The position numbers were made by a program, and so were the translations under genes. Positions 1 to 6,651 of a DNA stretch of 8,503 nt are shown one piece after another (positions within the stretch are counted from its first letter, which is position 1; every line of letters begins with the position of its first letter). Under the pieces are notes generated by a model that worked only from the letters and a program-made list of their open reading frames with translations, was not told the DNA's origin and ran no database searches. The stretch is from NCBI GenBank assembly GCA_964627045.1, contig CAZVIK010000178.1, positions 1 to 8,503 of the forward strand. The letters run 5' to 3'. This DNA is from CAZVIK01 sp964627045. GTDB taxonomy: Bacteria > Acidobacteriota > Terriglobia > Bryobacterales > Bryobacteraceae.

Positions 1-31
1 CACGGGATCATGGGCTTACGGCTCCGAGTGG

Positions 32-49
32 CGCAGACTTCAGTCTGCG
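32..49. terminator. Perfect hairpin downstream of the CE1 esterase gene; possible terminator or dispersed repeat
   Basis: A perfect inverted repeat (7-bp stem CGCAGAC/GTCTGCG, loop TTCA) lies 22 bases past the esterase stop codon. On the plus strand a run of five T (57-61) follows seven bases after the stem. A second inverted repeat, CTTTTT-C-AAAAAG, covers 56-68. On the minus strand there is no T tract right after the stem, so it is not a textbook terminator for the minus-strand operon; it could serve a plus-strand gene lying to the left. Short GC-rich palindromes of this type also occur as dispersed intergenic repeats. No gene is visible in 1-71. Confidence 0.35.
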
Positions 50-71
50 ATGGGCCTTTTTCAAAAAGCTC

Positions 72-1298
72 CTAGCGGCCTCCGGTGGCGAACAACATCT
101 GGGCGGTTTCGTACAAGTTGTTCCGCCAGACGCTCCAGACGTGCGAGCCCTCGGACTCCTTGTAGGTCACCTTCAGGCCCTTGGCCTGGAGCGTGTCCAC
201 GAACGCACGGTTGGCTTGATAGAGAAAATCCTGTCTCCCGCAAGACACCCACAGCAGCCGCAAGGCGCGGTTGACCGCAGCGGGGTCGGCCAGGACGGTC
301 TTGAATGCCTGCTCGGTGTCCATCATCTGTTCGCCGACGGCCGCGCTGAAGCCCAGGACCCAGCCGAAGGTGCCGGGGTGATTCAGGCCGATGTTCAGAG
401 CCTGCCCTCCGCCCATCGACAGGCCGGCGATGGCGCGGTTGTCGGCGCCGGGGATGGCGCGGTAATTACGCTCCACCAGCGGAATTACCTCCTCAAGAAG
501 ATCCTTCGGGAAGCGATCCGAGAACATGCCGGTTTCACCGGGGATGCGCACCAGCGGCCCGACGTTAGCGCCCTGCAAGGCGTGGCCCTGCGGCATGACG
601 ACGATCATGGGCCGCGCCTTCCGGTCGGCGATGAGGTTGTCGAGGATGATGTTGGCGCGCCCGTTCATTACCCAGCCGTTCTGCGCCTCGCCGTTGCCAT
701 GAAGAAGGTAGAGGACCGGGTACTTGCCGGCGCTCCTGTCGTAGCCCGGAGGCGTGTAGATCCACAGCCAGCGGGTTACGCCCATGGCCTTGGATTCGTA
801 AAGCACCATTCGCACTTCGCCATGCGGCACCGCACGGGAATCGTAAAACGCGGGCTGGTCGCCGGGTACCTGCACGAAGCTCGACATGGTCTGGCCGGGC
901 GGCGTCGGCTTAATGGCCGGGTTCGAGGTATCCACGACATCGACGCCATGCACCCGGAAGTTGTAGATCCAGATTTCGGGAGGCAGCGGCCCAACTGTGA
1001 TCGTCCACACGCCGTCTTCCCCTTTGACCATGGGGCGGGGCGGCTGCCCTTGAAGGATTTCACCAACCAACTGAACACTGGTGGCTTCCGGTGCACGGAA
1101 GCGAAGCGTGACGGTCCGGTCGGCGTTCACCTCCGGCGAGCGCAAGGCGTTGACCGGCGTGGCCATAGCGCCGCCTCGCATGCCGCCCCTCGCCGCGCCT
1201 CGTCCGGGCGGCGCGGCCCCGGCCGGCGCCGGCGCCTGTGCGGCGAGCGCCGCAGCCGCCGCCAACCCGCAAATCCAGCACTTCGCAGCTACCGTCAT
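72..1298 (-). CDS. Secreted CE1-type esterase with N-terminal CBM48-like domain
   Basis: Predicted 408-residue exported alpha/beta-hydrolase of the esterase D/feruloyl-acetylxylan esterase group. The start is the ATG at 1298, eight bases after a GGAGG Shine-Dalgarno sequence (1307-1311); an in-frame GTG at 1313 overlaps that site and is less likely. Order of parts: hydrophobic signal peptide (about 1-25), a Gly/Arg-rich linker containing ARGGMRGG (36-43), a CBM48/E-set-like beta domain (about 48-145), then the esterase domain (about 155-400). Visible catalytic parts are LLHG (198-201), the nucleophile elbow GLSMGG with Ser294, Asp357 in GRQDF, and His386 in GSHVW. In this family such enzymes remove acetyl or feruloyl groups from xylan, but homologues also act on other esters, so the substrate is open. 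It lies 62 bases after the carboxylesterase gene on the same strand, so the two are probably co-transcribed. The family call is firm; the substrate is unknown. Confidence 0.9.
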   Translation of the reverse strand: MTVAAKCWICGLAAAAALAAQAPAPAGAAPPGRGAARGGMRGGAMATPVNALRSPEVNADRTVTLRFRAPEATSVQLVGEILQGQPPRPMVKGEDGVWTITVGPLPPEIWIYNFRVHGVDVVDTSNPAIKPTPPGQTMSSFVQVPGDQPAFYDSRAVPHGEVRMVLYESKAMGVTRWLWIYTPPGYDRSAGKYPVLYLLHGNGEAQNGWVMNGRANIILDNLIADRKARPMIVVMPQGHALQGANVGPLVRIPGETGMFSDRFPKDLLEEVIPLVERNYRAIPGADNRAIAGLSMGGGQALNIGLNHPGTFGWVLGFSAAVGEQMMDTEQAFKTVLADPAAVNRALRLLWVSCGRQDFLYQANRAFVDTLQAKGLKVTYKESEGSHVWSVWRNNLYETAQMLFATGGR

Positions 1299-1360
1299 GG
1301 GATGGTCCTCCACTTTGCTTTTCGTTCCACGCCGCCGTCATCCGCGCGAACGCGCCGGGG

Positions 1361-2971
1361 TCAAGGTTTCACGGCGCCGGAACCCGTCCGCCGCCATTCG
1401 AAGTAAGCGTCCAGTCCCTTTAGCCCTTCCTCGCTGGCCACCGGCCCGGCCTTGGCCACACCCGCGGTGAAGTGCATCGCTTGGGGTTTCGCCTCACTGA
1501 AGGCGGGCCAGTTGGGGACGCCTGGCCCGTTGGGGTCGCCGCGCTTGGCGAAGTTGGTCCAGTAGGTGGCGATCGCATCGGAAACGGCGCGGTCTTCCGC
1601 GGTAGCCGGCGGGCGATTCGGCCCCCCGATGTCGAAATGCTGGAACACGTACGGCACGTCGGCGCCGTGCGCCGCCCCGAAGCCGGCGCGTGGAGAATCC
1701 GAGGGATACTCGGGATGCTGATCGAAGTAATACAGGTAGGCTTTGGACTTGCCAATCCGCGACTGCAGACGCGCCCAAACCCAAGTGTGCCAGCCGAAGG
1801 CCGCATCGCGCGTCAGGTCGCGCGCGGATTTGGCGACCGCGCCCTCACCGGCCGGGTACAACTTCACCAGCTTATCGGCGAACGGGCCGTACCGCTGGCG
1901 CGTGCTTTCGACGTACGCCTCCGGCGTGCGCGGCGGCGAAAAACTGGCGCCCTCGTCGGAATTGTAGCCCACCAGAATCGGCGTGTCGTTGAAACGCCCC
2001 GCCTGGTAAAGCTTGTGTTGATCGTCGGGAATTACGTAGCCGTCGGCGATGGGCCAGGTCATGCCGCGGCGGCCGCGGGACGCTTCGAGGATCTTGTCCG
2101 CCGGCAATTGGCGCAGCTCGGCGACCGTCTTGGCGCCGACGGCCGCCGCCCAGGATTCGCCGGCCTTTTCGGCATCCGCCAAACCCTGCATATTTTCGCC
2201 GGCGCCTCCGCCGCCGGCGCGGACCGGACCGAAGGAGCCGCCGCTCTGCGAGATGGCCCCGTGGAACAGGCCTTTGGCCAACGGAGACGCGCACAGCATG
2301 CTCACGGCGATGCCGCCGGCGGATTCGCCGGAGATGGTCACCCGCTTGGGATCGCCGCCGAACGCGGCGATGTTCCGCTGGATCCAGCGAAGACCGGCGA
2401 TCATGTCCAGCAACCCGAAGTTTCCGGAAACGCGCTGCCCGCTCTCGGCGCTGAGCCCCGGGTGGGCCAGAAAACCGAGCACGCCGAGCCGGTAGCCGAT
2501 GGAGACCACCACGACCCCCTTCTTCGCCAGATTCTCACCGCTGTAGAGACGCTCCATCGTCGCGCCCGCCGTGAAACCGCCGCCGTGGATCCAGACCAGC
2601 ACGGCTAGACTTTCCTTGGCATCCTTAGCCGGCGACCAAATGTTGAGGTAGAGGCAGTCCTCGCTGGGGGCGGGGAGGTTCGCCATGGCCGGATTCGATT
2701 GGATGCACGCCGCACCGAACTGGTCGGCCGCCCGAACTCCCTGCCAGTTGGGCGCCGCCTGCGGCGGGCGCCAGCGGAGATCCCCGACCGGCGGCGCGGC
2801 GAAGGGGATTCCTCGATAGACCGAGAGTCCATCTTCCACCGTGCCCTGCACCAGGCCGTTCTCGGTCCGGACAGGATCGGCGGCAAACGCGACGGGCGGG
2901 AACAACGACGCCGCCAGCGCGATCATGCCCAACGCGAGGACACGGCTCCGCCAGGTGAGGGGAAATCTCAT
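1361..2971 (-). CDS. Secreted type-B carboxylesterase (COesterase family)
   Basis: Predicted 536-residue carboxylesterase of the type-B/cholinesterase-like family (PF00135), at the usual full length. An ATG start at 2971 follows a GGAGG ribosome-binding site (2980-2984) with an 8-base spacer. Residues 1-30 form a Sec signal peptide, with probable cleavage after VAFA. The oxyanion-hole loop HGGGF is at 129-133 and the nucleophile elbow GESAGG carries Ser217. Glu340 (NSDEG) and His435 (AAHGADVPY) complete the expected Ser-Glu-His triad. The family signature EDCLYLN is at 104-110; its Cys106 probably pairs with Cys89, as in the conserved first disulfide of the family, which fits an exported protein. 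A Gly-rich segment (251-260) follows the catalytic serine. It is the first gene of a probable two-gene operon with the CE1 esterase, driven by the promoter at 3029-3056. It hydrolyses carboxylic esters; the natural substrate cannot be read from sequence. Confidence 0.93.
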   Translation of the reverse strand: MRFPLTWRSRVLALGMIALAASLFPPVAFAADPVRTENGLVQGTVEDGLSVYRGIPFAAPPVGDLRWRPPQAAPNWQGVRAADQFGAACIQSNPAMANLPAPSEDCLYLNIWSPAKDAKESLAVLVWIHGGGFTAGATMERLYSGENLAKKGVVVVSIGYRLGVLGFLAHPGLSAESGQRVSGNFGLLDMIAGLRWIQRNIAAFGGDPKRVTISGESAGGIAVSMLCASPLAKGLFHGAISQSGGSFGPVRAGGGGAGENMQGLADAEKAGESWAAAVGAKTVAELRQLPADKILEASRGRRGMTWPIADGYVIPDDQHKLYQAGRFNDTPILVGYNSDEGASFSPPRTPEAYVESTRQRYGPFADKLVKLYPAGEGAVAKSARDLTRDAAFGWHTWVWARLQSRIGKSKAYLYYFDQHPEYPSDSPRAGFGAAHGADVPYVFQHFDIGGPNRPPATAEDRAVSDAIATYWTNFAKRGDPNGPGVPNWPAFSEAKPQAMHFTAGVAKAGPVASEEGLKGLDAYFEWRRTGSGAVKP

Positions 2972-2979
2972 GACGATAA

Positions 2980-2984
2980 CCTCC
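2980..2984 (-). promoter_or_regulatory. Shine-Dalgarno site of the carboxylesterase gene
   Basis: GGAGG on the minus strand, 8 bases before the ATG at 2971. It fixes the start of the carboxylesterase gene. Confidence 0.8.
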
Positions 2985-2992
2985 GAAATTGT

Positions 2993-3006
2993 CTTGACAT
3001 GTCAAG
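2993..3006. promoter_or_regulatory. 14-bp perfect palindrome, candidate operator
   Basis: CTTGACATGTCAAG is a perfect dyad in the divergent carboxylesterase/DUF1080 gap. It includes the plus-strand -35 hexamer TTGACA (2994-2999) and falls in the predicted 5' leader of the minus-strand transcript, so a bound protein could affect both genes. The CTTG...CAAG arms recall operators of some GntR-family regulators, though with different spacing. The binding protein is unknown; the regulator encoded at 6886-7995 is only one candidate. Confidence 0.45.
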
Positions 3007-3022
3007 CCTTCTGAGCTATCAA
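2994..3022 (+). promoter_or_regulatory. Candidate sigma-70-type promoter for the DUF1080 gene
   Basis: A perfect -35 TTGACA (2994-2999), a 17-base spacer and TATCAA (3017-3022, 4 of 6 matches to the -10 consensus) lie in a local AT-rich patch. The predicted transcript starts near 3029 and would have a leader of about 200 bases before the ATG at 3233. The -35 coincides with one arm of a palindrome, so the match could instead reflect an operator. Confidence 0.45.
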
Positions 3023-3028
3023 GTAAGC

Positions 3029-3056
3029 ATTATACGAACTCGCATTGCCTTGTCAA
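3029..3056 (-). promoter_or_regulatory. Consensus sigma-70-type promoter for the carboxylesterase/CE1 esterase operon
   Basis: On the minus strand, a perfect -35 TTGACA (3051-3056) is separated by 16 bases from a perfect -10 TATAAT (3029-3034). The expected start point is near 3022, about 50 bases before the carboxylesterase ATG. Both hexamers match consensus exactly within an otherwise GC-rich window, and the orientation is correct for the downstream genes. It faces the plus-strand candidate promoter at 2994-3022. Confidence 0.75.
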
Positions 3057-3232
3057 CACGCCGGGCATTCCGTCGTGGAAGCCGATTGACGGCGGGAGCG
3101 CCGGTCGCATACGCTTGAACAACGCGCCATCGCGTGGTTAACGGCCAAACCGCCGGCGGCAGAGAAAGGCCCTGGGGCCTCCCGCCGCGCCGGCGGCCGG
3201 AGCCAGGCGTCCGATAGGAGAAAGAAAGCCCG
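3057..3232 (+). other. Leader region before the DUF1080 gene, with several GC-rich inverted repeats
   Basis: No credible gene is seen here. It contains the perfect inverted repeat AGGCCC-TG-GGGCCT (3167-3180) and the palindromic CCGCCGGCGG just before it. A weaker plus-strand promoter candidate begins with TTGACG at 3085. The purine-rich ribosome-binding stretch AGGAGAAAGAAAG (3216-3228) precedes the ATG at 3233. The repeats could fold in a long mRNA leader, but they do not match a riboswitch class that I recognise. Confidence 0.4.
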
Positions 3233-4111
3233 ATGGTAAACAGGAGATTGTTCGCACAACAGATTGTCGTCGCGGTGCCGGCGCTCTCGGCACTCGGCAA
3301 GACGGCGCAAGCGGGTCAGGCGCCGCCGGCGGCCGCCCCGTCCGGTCCCCCGCCCGGCCGGGGCCAAATGGACGGCAGCCCGGTGGGAGACCCGCTGCCG
3401 GGGCAGAAGTGGCGCGTCCACGATCGCGAACGGCCGCAGCCCCGCAAGGTGACGCCGGGCCAGCCGATCCCGACGCCCACCGCGCCGTCCGACGCGATGG
3501 TGCTGTTCGACGGAAAGGATCTGTCCAAGTGGGCCGGCGGCGGACGCGGCGGCGCGGTCACCGAACCCCGATGGAAGGTGGAGAACGGCTACATGGAGAT
3601 GACGCCGGGCGGAGGCGGGCTGATCACGCGCGACAGCTTCGGCGACATCCAACTTCACGTCGAATGGATGACGCCGCGAGTGGACGATCCCACGCGGGTC
3701 GGGCAGTTCCGCGGCAACAGCGGGATCATATTCATGGGCCGCTACGAGTTGCAGGTGCTCTCCAGCTTCGACAATCCGACATACGCCGACGGCGGCGCGG
3801 GCTCGATTTACGGCGTCTACCCGCCGATGGTGAACCCGTGCATGCCCGAAGGCCAGTGGAACACCTTCGACATCGTGTTCGAGGCGCCGAAATTCGCGGG
3901 CGAGAAGCTCGTCAGCCCCGCCTTCCTGACGCTGTTCTTCAACGGCGTGGTGGTGCACAACCGCGCGCAATACCTCGGAGCCACCGCGCGGCTGCCCATC
4001 GCCAGCTACTCGCCGCACGAACCGGAATTGCCGCTGCAACTTCAGGCGCACGTCGGGCCGGCGCGGTACCGGAACATCTGGGTGCGCCGCCTGCTGGGCT
4101 ACGACGGGTAA
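3233..4111 (+). CDS. Exported DUF1080 protein, 3-keto-disaccharide hydrolase family
   Basis: Predicted 292-residue protein of the DUF1080 family (PF06439, concanavalin/LamG-like beta-sandwich). Members of this family have been linked to hydrolysis of 3-keto-glycosides. The N-terminus has NRRLFAQ (3-9), a good twin-arginine RRxF motif, then a hydrophobic stretch (about 11-21) and an AQA cleavage site near 27, so Tat export is likely. A Pro/Gly-rich linker (about 28-85) precedes the single domain (about 88-288), which opens with the typical VLFDGKDLSKW (90-100). Also typical are RGNSGIIFMGRYELQVL (160-176), NPTYADGGAGSIYG (181-194) and GQWNTFDIVFEAPKF (207-221). A Gly-rich insert, AGGGRGGAV (101-109), follows the first strand. 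The ATG start is supported by an upstream purine-rich site. The gene is divergent from the carboxylesterase operon and convergent with the HSL esterase gene. DUF1080 genes often sit near GFO/IDH/MocA oxidoreductases, but none is in this window. Family call firm; exact substrate unknown. Confidence 0.92.
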   Translation: MVNRRLFAQQIVVAVPALSALGKTAQAGQAPPAAAPSGPPPGRGQMDGSPVGDPLPGQKWRVHDRERPQPRKVTPGQPIPTPTAPSDAMVLFDGKDLSKWAGGGRGGAVTEPRWKVENGYMEMTPGGGGLITRDSFGDIQLHVEWMTPRVDDPTRVGQFRGNSGIIFMGRYELQVLSSFDNPTYADGGAGSIYGVYPPMVNPCMPEGQWNTFDIVFEAPKFAGEKLVSPAFLTLFFNGVVVHNRAQYLGATARLPIASYSPHEPELPLQLQAHVGPARYRNIWVRRLLGYDG

Positions 4112-4127
4112 GCGCCGGGCCCGGCGC
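4112..4127. terminator. 16-bp perfect GC palindrome between convergent genes
   Basis: GCGCCGGGCCCGGCGC starts right after the TAA of the DUF1080 gene and ends 12 bases before the stop codon of the HSL esterase gene. It can fold as a 6-bp stem with a GGCC loop in either transcript. No T tract follows on either strand, so it is a candidate shared transcription-end structure rather than a classical intrinsic terminator. Confidence 0.4.
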
Positions 4128-4139
4128 GGCGGGCGGAGT

Positions 4140-5054
4140 TCACTGGGTAAGCAGTCCGTGCTTCGCCAAAAACGCGCGGATCTCGCCGTACACCTTGGAG
4201 TAGTCCTCCGGCGGGAACATGCCGTGTTTGCCGCCCCGGACCGTGGCCAGTTGGTTGGCGACGCCTGCCTTCCCCAGCGCCTCGTGCAACCGCACGGCGT
4301 GCGTGTAGGGAACGATGGGGTCGGCGTCGCCGTGAACCGTAAGCACGGGCGGCAATCCTGGGCGAACGTATGTCAGCGGCGAAACGCGCCGGGCAATCTC
4401 CTCCCGGTCCGGGGCGCTGCCCAGCCAGGTGACGGCGTAGGTCCTCTGGTTCGGTCCGTCGAGCAGGTCCACCACGTCGGTAATGCCGTAGAAATTGACG
4501 ATCGCGGCGACCTTGGGCAGCGGCGCGCCGGGGCACTGCCTGTCCAGCCCGGCGCCATCCGGGATCATCCCTGTCGCCAGCGCCAGATGGCCGCCAGCCG
4601 ACTCCCCGCTAACGACGATCCGGTTCACGTCGATGCCGTAGTTCTGGGCGCGCGCCGCCACCCAGCGCAACGCGCAGAGGCAATCCTCCACCGCCGCCGG
4701 CGCCGGAGAAACGCGCGCCAGGCGGTAGTCCACGCTGACGACGTTCCAGCCCATCTCGAGCCAGGGAAGCAGGTAGTTCACGGCGCCGACTTTGGATCCG
4801 CCGGTCCAGCCACCGCCGTGGATATAGATGAGCGTGGGCTGCGCGCCGGTGGCGTCCCGCCGCCGGTACACGTCCAGCTTCGCGTCGAAGTTGTTGGCCG
4901 TCAGATAGGTTATGTCGGGCATCACCAGGTACTGACCGGCGGCCCGAGCGGCCCACTCCGCCGCGGGAAGACCTTGCGCCGCGGCCACGGCCGGCCAAAG
5001 CGCCGCCGCCATAACCGCCACCTGAATCGAAATCGCCCTTCTCTTGGGAAACAT
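4140..5054 (-). CDS. Secreted HSL-family alpha/beta-hydrolase esterase
   Basis: Predicted 304-residue esterase of the hormone-sensitive-lipase/BD-FAE-like group. The ATG start at 5054 follows AAGGAG (5063-5068) with an 8-base spacer. A Sec signal peptide covers about 1-26 (KRR, then a hydrophobic stretch, then AVAAA). The oxyanion-hole motif HGGGW is at 79-83, and the nucleophile elbow GESAGG has Ser152. Asp245 (HGDADPIV) and His277 (GKHGMF) complete the triad. The core VDYRLA (108-113) and NFYGITDVVD (187-196) are typical of the group. Relatives hydrolyse acetyl, feruloyl or short-chain acyl esters, sometimes on hemicellulose, so sugar de-esterification is plausible but not shown. The gene lies 99 bases downstream of the GDSL hydrolase gene on the same strand with no obvious terminator between, so the two may form an operon. 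It converges with the DUF1080 gene. Confidence 0.9.
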   Translation of the reverse strand: MFPKRRAISIQVAVMAAALWPAVAAAQGLPAAEWAARAAGQYLVMPDITYLTANNFDAKLDVYRRRDATGAQPTLIYIHGGGWTGGSKVGAVNYLLPWLEMGWNVVSVDYRLARVSPAPAAVEDCLCALRWVAARAQNYGIDVNRIVVSGESAGGHLALATGMIPDGAGLDRQCPGAPLPKVAAIVNFYGITDVVDLLDGPNQRTYAVTWLGSAPDREEIARRVSPLTYVRPGLPPVLTVHGDADPIVPYTHAVRLHEALGKAGVANQLATVRGGKHGMFPPEDYSKVYGEIRAFLAKHGLLTQ

Positions 5055-5062
5055 GGCCCGAT

Positions 5063-5068
5063 CTCCTT
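5063..5068 (-). promoter_or_regulatory. Shine-Dalgarno site of the HSL esterase gene
   Basis: AAGGAG on the minus strand, 8 bases before the ATG at 5054. The rest of the 5055-5153 gap shows no clear promoter or terminator. Confidence 0.75.
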
Positions 5069-5153
5069 ACCCTAGCTCCGCCGCACGGCCACCGGAGCGC
5101 GACGGCGCAGCGGCGGCGAAGGCTTTCTGTAATCCGTCACGGGGACTTCCGTT

Positions 5154-6518
5154 TCACTTCGTGAAGACAGACAGGTCGAACAGGCCGGCCATGGCCTTGT
5201 TGCCGGCGTCGTTGGGATGAATGTGGTCGCCGGGATCGAATTCCTCCCGTATCCGCGCGGGCCTTTGCGGGTCGCGAAGCGCGGCATCGAAGTCGACCAC
5301 CGCGTCGAAGTTGCCCGGTGCGCGAATCCACTGGTTCGCTGCCAGCCGGATGGCTTCGCCCCGCTCGGAGGCCGTGGGAACGCCCTCTTCCGGGGTGAGC
5401 GTGGCGCCCATCACTTTGATTCCGTGCGCGTGGCAGCGGGCGACGATCTGGCGGTAGCCCCAGATCAATTCCTCGGCGGTGAGCGCCCCCGGTCCTTCGG
5501 CGCGCGCGCGCATGTTGATGTCGTTGATTCCTTCCAGGAGGATGACCCACTTCACGCCCGGACGGCTCAGTACGTCGCGCTCGAAGCGGGCCAGCGCGCT
5601 GAGCCCGGCTCCATCCCGCAGGACCTGGTTGCCGGAGATTCCTTGATTGACCACCGCCACGTTCCGGGTCGCTTTGCCCTCCTGGAGCCGCTTGGCCAAA
5701 AGCGACGGCCATGCCGCGTCCGCGTCGCGCGTGGTCGAAAATCCGTCGGTAATCGAGTCGCCCAGCGCCACCACCGTGAAGGCTCCGGCCGGCGCCGCAA
5801 CGTCGATGCTCGAAAGCCAAACGTAGGAGTACATCACTTCGGGATCTGGCATGGCGGCCGCGCCGCCGACGTTCCCCTTGGCGATGTAAGCCGAACGCAG
5901 GCCGAGCATGTGGCTGGTGGGCGCGCCGGTATCGCGCGGCAGGTAGAGCGACACGGCCAAGTCGGCCAGCGGGGCGACCGCCAGGTTCACCGGGTCGCTC
6001 ACGGCCAGGACTCCGGGCTGAAGGGTGAACGACTGGCTTCCGCCGAACGTCAGGACCCGATCGCTGCCCTCGACGATGGCCCCTCCACCCCTATGTAACG
6101 CGATGTGCGCAGCGCCGATTTCGACCGGCTGCGCGTTCAGCATGTTGGACAGCTCGATTCGGACGCGCGAGCCGCCGACGCTGGCGCGCGCGATCATTCG
6201 CACGGTCTGGTCGTTGAAGGTGGCTGGAATCGGCGCCGCCAGCGGTCCCCTGCTCCTGGCCTCCGGCCCGGTGCGCGGCGGAGCCTGCGCCGCAGCAGCG
6301 TTGGGGGAGGCGGCGTTCGGCGCGGGCGCGGGAGCCGGCCCGCCACGCATGCCACCCCTGGCGCCGCCGCCGAAGCCTCCGGCAACCAACTGCTGCGCGG
6401 TGGCCCATGTGGCGATCCACCGCTCTGCGCCTTGCGCCCGTCCGGCTGTCTGCGGATTCGCTGGCCGGGCCATGACGAACAGCCCGGCCGCCAACACTAC
6501 CGAAACCCATTTCCTCAC
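5154..6518 (-). CDS. Secreted SGNH/GDSL-family hydrolase
   Basis: Predicted 454-residue exported GDSL/SGNH esterase. I place the start at the GTG at 6518 because GAGGTGA (6524-6530) is a strong ribosome-binding site with an 8-base gap from GAGG. A GTG three codons upstream (6527) would overlap that site. Parts in order: signal peptide (about 1-24); a low-complexity Gly/Arg/Pro/Ala linker (about 46-92) with ARGGMRGG at 53-60; a beta-rich accessory region (about 95-235); and the catalytic SGNH domain (about 247-450). Conserved blocks are GDSITDG with nucleophile Ser255, block II glycine in NQGISGN, block III Asn332 in GIND, and block V Asp431/His434 in DHIHPND. Such enzymes deacylate carbohydrates or lipids; the layout resembles exported SGNH hydrolases with an N-terminal jelly-roll-like region. 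The linker interrupts the segment between WIATWATAQQ and the beta-rich region. It is probably the first gene of a pair with the HSL esterase. Family certain, substrate unknown. Confidence 0.92.
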   Translation of the reverse strand: MRKWVSVVLAAGLFVMARPANPQTAGRAQGAERWIATWATAQQLVAGGFGGGARGGMRGGPAPAPAPNAASPNAAAAQAPPRTGPEARSRGPLAAPIPATFNDQTVRMIARASVGGSRVRIELSNMLNAQPVEIGAAHIALHRGGGAIVEGSDRVLTFGGSQSFTLQPGVLAVSDPVNLAVAPLADLAVSLYLPRDTGAPTSHMLGLRSAYIAKGNVGGAAAMPDPEVMYSYVWLSSIDVAAPAGAFTVVALGDSITDGFSTTRDADAAWPSLLAKRLQEGKATRNVAVVNQGISGNQVLRDGAGLSALARFERDVLSRPGVKWVILLEGINDINMRARAEGPGALTAEELIWGYRQIVARCHAHGIKVMGATLTPEEGVPTASERGEAIRLAANQWIRAPGNFDAVVDFDAALRDPQRPARIREEFDPGDHIHPNDAGNKAMAGLFDLSVFTK

Positions 6519-6523
6519 AGCGT

Positions 6524-6530
6524 TCACCTC
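6524..6530 (-). promoter_or_regulatory. Shine-Dalgarno site that decides the GDSL hydrolase start
   Basis: GAGGTGA on the minus strand is complementary to the 16S rRNA tail and lies at a suitable distance from the GTG at 6518. It overlaps the alternative upstream GTG at 6527, which argues against that earlier start. Confidence 0.65.
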
Positions 6531-6622
6531 AGTCGCTCGTCGTACACGCTAGCTGCATCCAGCCACTTCCGGCCGCCGGAGCAGAGCCCGGCACCGCCGC
6601 CGCCCCGCCATCCGGAGAATCT

Positions 6623-6651
6623 ACCGTAGCATCGACCATTTTGGATGTCAA
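6623..6651 (-). promoter_or_regulatory. Candidate promoter for the GDSL hydrolase gene
   Basis: On the minus strand, a perfect -35 TTGACA (6646-6651) is followed after 17 bases by TACGGT (6623-6628), which matches the -10 consensus at only 3 of 6 positions. It lies in an AT-rich patch about 105 bases upstream of the gene. The -35 is convincing and the -10 weak, so an activator may be needed. Confidence 0.4.

Noticed and set aside
1299..1313. GTG at 1313 as the start of the CE1 esterase
   Set aside because: The GTG overlaps the GGAGG ribosome-binding site that serves the ATG at 1298, and it would put acidic residues in front of the signal peptide.
141..1406. A 421-codon plus-strand open frame opposite the CE1 esterase gene
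   Set aside because: It is antisense to a gene with a full catalytic motif set, a signal peptide and a ribosome-binding site. Its product is Arg/Ala/His-rich with no recognisable domain, as expected from GC-rich DNA lacking stop codons.
1472..2608. A 378-codon plus-strand open frame opposite the carboxylesterase gene
   Set aside because: It is a shadow of the carboxylesterase; the product is low in motifs and rich in Arg/Gly/Ala.
3053..4051. A 332-codon minus-strand open frame opposite the DUF1080 gene
   Set aside because: The plus-strand frame carries unmistakable DUF1080 motifs. The minus-strand product is Arg/His-rich without a domain, and its 3' part runs across the leader into the minus-strand promoter region.
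4158..5075. A 305-codon plus-strand open frame nearly matching the HSL esterase gene in length
   Set aside because: It is an antisense shadow. The minus strand has the Ser-Asp-His triad, a signal peptide and a Shine-Dalgarno site, and the plus-strand product resembles no family.
6519..6527. GTG at 6527 as the start of the GDSL hydrolase
   Set aside because: It lies within the GAGGTGA ribosome-binding site; the GTG at 6518 has proper spacing and gives a cleaner signal peptide.
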